Positions 62,805-64,000 of a stretch of 64,000 nt of DNA are shown piece by piece. Source of the stretch: Herbidospora yilanensis (lineage in GTDB: Bacteria; Actinomycetota; Actinomycetes; Streptosporangiales; Streptosporangiaceae); NCBI RefSeq assembly GCF_001570565.1, contig NZ_BBXE01000027.1, forward strand, positions 40,006-104,005, given 5' to 3'. Both the position numbers and the translations under genes were made by a program. The notes beneath the pieces are model-generated. The model did not search any database. It was not told the origin of the DNA and was given only the letters and a program-made list of their open reading frames with translations. Position 1 is the first letter of the stretch; each line of letters begins with the position of its first letter.

Positions 62805-64000
62805 GGTGCCCTCCTGGCACGGCTGCGAGCAGTTCTTGGGTGTACGGGTCGGCCGGCGCCGTGAAGATCTGGTGCGCGTCGCCCGACTCGACGGCCCGGC
62901 CGTCCTTCAGCACGAGCACGTGGTCGCTGACGTGGCGCACCACCCCCAGGTGGTGCGAGATGAACAGATAGGCCACCCCGAGTTCGGCCTGTAGCCCGGT
63001 GAGCAGGTCGAGCACCTGCGCCTGGATCGACACGTCGAGCGCCGACACCGGCTCGTCGCAGACGATCACGCGGGGACGCGGGGCCAGCGCGCGGGCGATG
63101 GCCACCCGCTGCCGCTGCCCGCCGGACAACTTCAACGGCCGCCGGTCGAGCACGCTCTCGTCGAGCCCCACCTGTTCCAGCAGCTCGACCGCCCTCTTCG
63201 CGCGCAAGCTCCCGGGTTCCCCGCCGACTTCGAGCGCCTCGTCGAGGATGCGGCGTACCGAGAACCGGGGATCGAAGGAACTCAGCGGGTCCTGATAGAT
63301 GACCTGGATGTGGCGGCGCAGCTCGCGCTGCCGCGCGCGGGTCAGGCCCGCCCACGGCTGACCGTCGATCTCGACCGACCCCTGGTCGGGCGTGAGCAGG
63401 CCGAGCACCAACCGGGCCGTGGTGGTCTTGCCCGACCCCGACTCCCCGACGACGCCGAGCGTCTGCCCGGCCCGCAGCTCGAAGGAGACCCCGTCGACCG
63501 CGGTCCGGCCCTTGAACGTCTTGACCAGGCCCTCGGCCCTGATCACCACGTCACCGGCGACGGTGTTCCGCGAGCCCGGCCCCGGGATGGCGTCGAGCAG
63601 GCTTTTCGTGTACGGGTGTCCGGGCGCCCCCAGCACCTGCGCGGCCGTACCGTCCTCCACGACGACGCCGTCCTTCATGACCAGGATCCGGTCGGCCAGC
63701 TCGGCCACCACCGCGAGGTCGTGGCTGATCAGCAGCAGCGCCTGACCGGCCCGTTTGCGTTCGGCCAGCAGCCGCAGGATCTGCGCCTGCACGGTGACGT
63801 CGAGCGCGGTGGTCGGCTCGTCGGCGATGAGCAGCCGGGGCCCGCAGGCGATGGCCGAGGCGATCAGGGCCCGCTGCCGCAGGCCGCCGGAGAGCTCGTG
63901 CGGATACTGCTTCGCCCGCACCTCCGGCTCGGGCACGCCGACCTCGGTCAGCAGGTCGATCACCCTGCGGGGGATCTCGTGCCGGGGGGCCGCGCGGTGC
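62725..64000 (-). CDS. Dual ABC transporter ATPase (peptide/nickel type), 5' end outside window
   Basis: This is the C-terminal part of a protein with two fused OppD/OppF-like nucleotide-binding domains; at least 425 residues are visible and the frame runs off the window edge. The first NBD shows its signature [17 protein letters not shown] and Walker [13 protein letters not shown]; its Walker A lies outside. The second NBD is complete, with Walker [11 protein letters not shown]-loop [12 protein letters not shown], signature [15 protein letters not shown] and Walker [13 protein letters not shown], then [11 protein letters not shown]. It energises import of peptides, nickel or similar solutes. 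Its end overlaps the monooxygenase start by 80 bases; the final 25 residues are not family-like and may not matter. Confidence 0.9.
   Translation of the reverse strand, partial: HRAAPRHEIPRRVIDLLTEVGVPEPEVRAKQYPHELSGGLRQRALIASAIACGPRLLIADEPTTALDVTVQAQILRLLAERKRAGQALLLISHDLAVVAELADRILVMKDGVVVEDGTAAQVLGAPGHPYTKSLLDAIPGPGSRNTVAGDVVIRAEGLVKTFKGRTAVDGVSFELRAGQTLGVVGESGSGKTTTARLVLGLLTPDQGSVEIDGQPWAGLTRARQRELRRHIQVIYQDPLSSFDPRFSVRRILDEALEVGGEPGSLRAKRAVELLEQVGLDESVLDRRPLKLSGGQRQRVAIARALAPRPRVIVCDEPVSALDVSIQAQVLDLLTGLQAELGVAYLFISHHLGVVRHVSDHVLVLKDGRAVESGDAHQIFTAPADPYTQELLAAVPGGHHDQADPSRRALPGRQQHHRLVRPQVG

Overview
The window is visibly very G+C-rich, with frequent GTG and TTG starts, dense 4-base ATGA overlaps, many lipoboxes and many two-component systems. 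Together with a Cvn-type signalling operon, DUF6745 and DUF6461 proteins, an NlpC/P60 propeller protein and many secreted polysaccharide-degrading enzymes, this points to the chromosome of a soil actinomycete, probably Streptosporangiaceae-like. I cannot name the species. There is no rRNA, no ordinary tRNA, no IS element and no CRISPR array.

Layout. 0-3 kb: part of a Cvn conservon (NIT-domain sensor kinase, DUF742 protein, possibly the start of a third gene) and a DUF998 membrane protein. 3.2-7.2 kb: xylose utilisation, xylA-xylB, with a divergent ROK repressor and palindromic operators. 7.3-12.7 kb: a glyoxalase-fold protein, a GNAT/aldo-keto reductase fusion, a DUF305 lipoprotein, a chitin-active LPMO with CBM5/12, and a DUF4142 lipoprotein/ferric-reductase pair. 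12.8-16.7 kb: a membrane-spanning ECF sigma factor carrying an extracellular GH128-type domain, then a TROVE/Ro60 gene preceded by two tandem RNAs that fold as circularly permuted tRNA mimics (YrlA-type Y RNAs) behind a recognisable promoter. 16.7-20.4 kb: methyltransferases, a PASTA protein and DUF proteins. 20.7-25.1 kb: a 1450-residue secreted GH87-like alpha-glucanase. 25-29.7 kb: threonine-synthase-like enzyme, GH18 chitinase and small proteins.

29.6-33.4 kb: an EF-G-like translational GTPase behind an arginine-rich leader peptide, divergent from an AbiE toxin-antitoxin pair with a large palindromic operator. 33.4-38.7 kb: a CitA/DcuS-type two-component system divergent from a tripartite tricarboxylate transporter (tctC-tctB-tctA). 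38.8-45.3 kb: TetR/cytochrome P450 divergent pair, two paralogous Asn-rich secreted proteins, a decayed rraA remnant, DinB, DUF2255, NlpC/P60, DoxX and PAP2 proteins. 45.4-52.9 kb: three two-component systems, an alpha/beta hydrolase and a lipoprotein. 52.9-57.5 kb: an MBOAT/AlgJ-like polysaccharide O-acetylation pair and a CBM2-GH5 cellulase with a CebR-like operator. 57.5-64 kb: a minus-strand operon of a double ABC ATPase, four flavin-dependent monooxygenases and a DUF1684 protein.

The organism appears equipped to take apart chitin, cellulose, xylan-derived sugars and alpha-glucan, with specific repressors at several of these genes. The most unusual material is the Ro60/permuted Y RNA locus, followed by the sigma factor-glycosidase fusion and the leader-peptide-controlled EF-G-like gene. 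All functions are read from sequence and recalled family knowledge; no database search was possible.
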